A stretch of DNA of 6,369 bases from Endomicrobiia bacterium (GTDB lineage Bacteria > Elusimicrobiota > Endomicrobiia > Endomicrobiales > Endomicrobiaceae): the NCBI GenBank assembly GCA_025998295.1, contig BNVT01000072.1:1-6369 (forward strand), given 5' to 3'. Shown here piece after piece: positions 5,921-6,369 of this stretch. The translations under genes were made by a program, and so were the position numbers. Every line of letters begins with the position of its first letter. The stretch's first letter is position 1. The notes beneath the pieces are model-generated. The model saw nothing but the letters and a program-made list of their open reading frames with translations, was not told the origin of the DNA and made no database searches.

Positions 5921-5949
5921 TATATAAAGTCATTACACACACAGCGCAA
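5921..5949 (-). promoter_or_regulatory. Possible sigma70-type promoter of gltS
   Basis: On the minus strand TTGCGC (5944-5949) and TATATA (5921-5926) are 17 bp apart, which would give a start about 35 nt before the gltS ATG. Neither box is perfect, and AT-rich DNA produces such matches by chance. Confidence 0.35.
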
Positions 5950-6078
5950 CCCTTTATTTATACATTAGACTCCCTGCATAAATCGCATTTAAATACAAAC
6001 ATATCATTTTTCGGACTATTATCTTGTCATTTCTTATTTATTCCCTTGCTTTTTCATCAAACTGTTCTCTCCTTACTC

Positions 6079-6103
6079 AAAAAACGAAAGGCTCTACCGA
6101 GCC
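6079..6103 (-). terminator. Probable intrinsic terminator of the autotransporter gene
   Basis: On the minus strand GGCTC-GGTA-GAGCC (6103-6090) is a GC-rich 5-bp stem with a 4-nt loop, followed directly by TTTCGTTTTTT. It lies about 110 nt past the stop of the barrel gene and before gltS. The short stem and the CG interruption in the T-tract keep this from being certain. Confidence 0.55.
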
Positions 6104-6132
6104 GCAAAGTATCTTGAATTTAGACGATGCTT

Positions 6133-6172
6133 GCAGTGACTTGCGTAGGGTTTTACGTACGCAAGTCACTGC
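6133..6172. repeat. Perfect 15-bp inverted repeat (hairpin)
   Basis: GCAGTGACTTGCGTA (6133-6147) and TACGCAAGTCACTGC (6158-6172) are exact reverse complements around a 10-nt spacer (GGGTTTTACG). Neither side has a T-run, so it is not a simple terminator. It looks like a REP- or MITE-type palindromic element, or a strong transcript-end hairpin protecting the 3' end of the barrel mRNA. It is unrelated in sequence to the CCCG-type repeats elsewhere in the window. Confidence 0.75.
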
Positions 6173-6211
6173 GTAACGAAGTATAAACTCAGAAAGACAA
6201 GTGCTTTTTTC

Positions 6212-6369
6212 TTAAAACGTATATTTAACCTTCAATGCCGCCGCAACACCGCTTCTTTTGCCAATATAGCCTTGTCCACTGAAGTCTACATCCAATTTCC
6301 ATATTCTTGCACTTGCTCCTAGTTCTGCTATCCCTGTTGTGCCTTTGGAGCTTGAGCTTGATATACCGC
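6212..6369 (-). CDS. C-terminal end of an autotransporter-type outer-membrane beta-barrel protein (partial)
   Basis: The frame enters from the right edge and ends at TAA (6214-6212). Its 52 residues alternate hydrophobic and polar positions as in barrel strands: GIAELGASARIWKLDVDF, GQGYIGKRSGVAAALKV, then KYTF at the end. The terminal Phe with alternating aromatic/hydrophobic residues is the usual outer-membrane (BAM) recognition signal. Glycine-rich turns and the W-x-L-D-V-D-F strand fit the autotransporter beta-domain. A short SSSSS stretch precedes the last three or four strands. The passenger domain, and so the function (adhesin, protease or other), lies outside the window. Whether the gene is intact cannot be judged. 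It is followed by the inverted repeat and the terminator-like hairpin. Confidence 0.72.
   Translation of the reverse strand, partial: GISSSSSKGTTGIAELGASARIWKLDVDFSGQGYIGKRSGVAAALKVKYTF

Larger units (their letters stand above)
5880..6211. other. Non-coding interval between the autotransporter gene and gltS
   Basis: This gap of about 330 bp holds the perfect inverted repeat (6133-6172), a probable terminator (6079-6103) and a candidate gltS promoter (5921-5949). Between 5950 and 6078 I see only AT-rich sequence. Open frames here are short and lack family features. Confidence 0.6.

Noticed and set aside
5960..6066. Tiny minus-strand frames upstream of gltS (such as MKKQGN after GGAGAG) as leader peptides
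   Set aside because: They are only a few codons long, with no run of regulatory codons and no paired attenuator structure, so chance is the simpler explanation.
5836..6117. Plus-strand open frame of 93 residues across the gltS start and spacer
   Set aside because: It overlaps the gltS N-terminus and the terminator-like hairpin, has no ribosome binding site or family resemblance, and has low-complexity AT-rich composition.

Overview
The window is AT-rich bacterial DNA in which every supported gene lies on the minus strand, so it is best read from right to left. The genes point to a diderm (Gram-negative-type) bacterium. There is the C-terminal end of an autotransporter-type outer-membrane barrel at the right edge, a glycosyltransferase of the kind that decorates LPS, and a lipoprotein signal peptide at the left edge. 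The mix of intact purine-synthesis genes, a decaying LPS gene, a frameshifted transporter and small palindromic repeats resembles a host-associated lineage undergoing genome reduction. My best guess is an Elusimicrobiota/Endomicrobium-like bacterium, but this is inference from gene content and style, not an identification.

Layout from right to left. 6369-6212: end of an autotransporter beta-barrel gene. 6211-5880: a gene-free stretch with a perfect 15-bp inverted repeat, a probable terminator and a possible promoter. 5879-4635: gltS, a sodium/glutamate symporter cut short by a one-base loss; its missing C-terminal helix is still readable at 4634-4579. 4578-4464: a spacer with a hairpin. 4463-3501: purM. 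3504-2472: a broken GT90 (LpsA/CAP10-type) glycosyltransferase with one in-frame TGA and two one-base frameshifts. 2469-1858: purN. 1857-1770: two tandem small palindromic repeats, one of which supplies the purN stop codon. 1769-465: purB. 464-117: a non-coding stretch with another palindromic repeat and a duplicated promoter. 116-1: start of a lipoprotein gene.

purM, purN and purB encode steps of de novo IMP/AMP synthesis: GAR formylation, AIR ring closure, and the two lyase steps on SAICAR and adenylosuccinate. They look intact, with catalytic residues visible, and probably form one operon. The GT90 gene sits inside it, joined to purM by an ATGA stop/start overlap and ending 2 nt before purN. 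Its decay therefore lies in the middle of an otherwise conserved pathway operon.

I found no CRISPR array, tRNA, rRNA, phage or insertion-sequence gene. The most informative results come from reconstruction. The GT90 frame and the gltS tail can both be restored by adding single bases at A/T runs, which shows recent decay, possible homopolymer sequencing error, or reading rescued by slippage.
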